Assembly (NCBI GenBank): GCA_963844315.1 | Contig: CAWJOC010000029.1 | Location: 1-64,000 of the forward strand | Direction: 5' to 3' | From: CAWAVN01 sp963844315 | Lineage (GTDB): Bacteria > Planctomycetota > Planctomycetia > Planctomycetales > Planctomycetaceae | DNA length: 64,000 nucleotides | Shown here: positions 63,779 to 64,000 of the stretch, one piece after another | Layout of the letters: every line of letters begins with the position of its first letter | Position numbering within the stretch: position 1 is the stretch's first letter | Made by a program: the position numbers and the translations under genes | Notes under the pieces: model-generated | Seen by the model: the letters and a program-made list of their open reading frames with translations, nothing else | Databases searched by the model: none | What the model was told of the DNA's origin: nothing

Positions 63779-64000
63779 ATGGCCCAGGTAGTTTCGCCCC
63801 CCAAGGGACGGATGGCGCGATTGGACCGTCGGCACGACGCGATTTGGTTGGACGGTCCGGTTCCGGCCGGTTATTGGGATCAACGGGAAAATCGCAAAAA
63901 GTATTTGCTTTGGCTGGGCGAGCAATTGGGCTTTGAGTCGGTCCAGGATTGGTACAAGATCACCACCGACAACGTCAAAGGGCACCGCGGCGGCGGCGTG
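63779..64000 (+). CDS. Partial hypothetical protein cut by window end
   Basis: A frame open from ATG 63779 to the end (74 codons) beginning MAQVVSPPKGRMARLDRR. The segment YWDQRENRKKYLLWLGEQLG and DWYKITTDNVKGHRGGG resembles a short repeat found in uncharacterised proteins of planctomycetes and some algae, with WxxR-NR and GGG marks. Function unknown and the gene is incomplete. Confidence 0.6.
   Translation, partial: MAQVVSPPKGRMARLDRRHDAIWLDGPVPAGYWDQRENRKKYLLWLGEQLGFESVQDWYKITTDNVKGHRGGGV

Overview
The window looks like chromosomal DNA of a planctomycete, probably from the Gemmatales. It carries a DUF1559 prepilin-type protein followed by a small regulatory-like lipoprotein, a DUF1501 protein with a Tat-like leader, a PQQ-type propeller with the FRGPNGSG start, a TIGR02604-type dehydrogenase, a squalene-cyclase-repeat protein, several zinc-ribbon plus membrane-anchor proteins, and many intergenic inverted repeats. 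I list 55 protein genes and one tRNA. No rRNA, CRISPR array, prophage, complete insertion sequence or replication origin was recognised. The taxonomic placement is inference from gene content.

Layout. 1-8.5 kb: an oxidoreductase, hypothetical proteins, a TfoX-like protein, a COG0731-type radical SAM enzyme, a membrane protein, tRNA-Arg(TCT), an alpha/beta hydrolase, a gluzincin-like lipoprotein and a CdsZ/COG1579-type zinc-ribbon coiled coil. 8.8-12.6 kb: the dnaG-rpoD macromolecular synthesis pair with a clear terminator. 13.1-13.9 kb: two tiny genes in duplicated cassette-like units. 13.9-23.4 kb: ferredoxin-MBL fusion, HPF/RaiA, QueD/PTPS, HEAT lipoprotein, transaldolase, EEP nuclease/phosphatase, Tat-exported Gfo/Idh/MocA oxidoreductase, zinc-ribbon protein. 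23.8-32.2 kb: di-haem peroxidase, EK/AP-repeat propeller protein, AhpC with an AhpD-like protein, ROK kinase, DUF1559 protein and lipoprotein. 32.4-45.8 kb: zinc-ribbon protein, Pgk, a large periplasmic protein, G8/beta-helix protein, PurN, DUF493 protein, a TIGR02604-type dehydrogenase, an enlarged TatC, and an ABC-2 permease. 45.8-58.6 kb: TPR protein, terpene-cyclase-fold protein, PQQ propeller, orphan beta-class DNA methyltransferase, an ECF sigma operon with overlapping genes, PLP enzyme, Nudix and DUF1501 genes, TPR/coiled-coil protein. 58.9-64 kb: a secreted protein ending in a Hint (intein-like) domain, a TauD-type dioxygenase, a STAS/RsbW partner-switching pair, and the start of one more gene.

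Two features dominate. First, 24 of the 55 genes are interrupted by small frameshifts. Where I could locate the lesion it is mostly one missing base in or beside a short homopolymer. Housekeeping genes such as pgk and tal are affected, so these are most likely sequencing errors rather than pseudogenes, and the affected genes are annotated end to end. Second, nearly every gap over about 100 bp contains a long inverted repeat from one of roughly a dozen families. In this window the families differ in placement: one is at convergent 3' ends, one in divergent promoter gaps, one between tandem genes. That, the Hint-domain protein and the cassette-like pair near 13.4 kb are the most interesting leads.

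The genes suggest a chemoheterotroph with a large secretome (Tat and Sec leaders, lipoproteins, periplasmic haem and PQQ-type proteins), peroxide defence (AhpC/AhpD-like, di-haem peroxidase) and dense regulation (RpoD, ECF sigma factor, anti-sigma kinase and antagonist).
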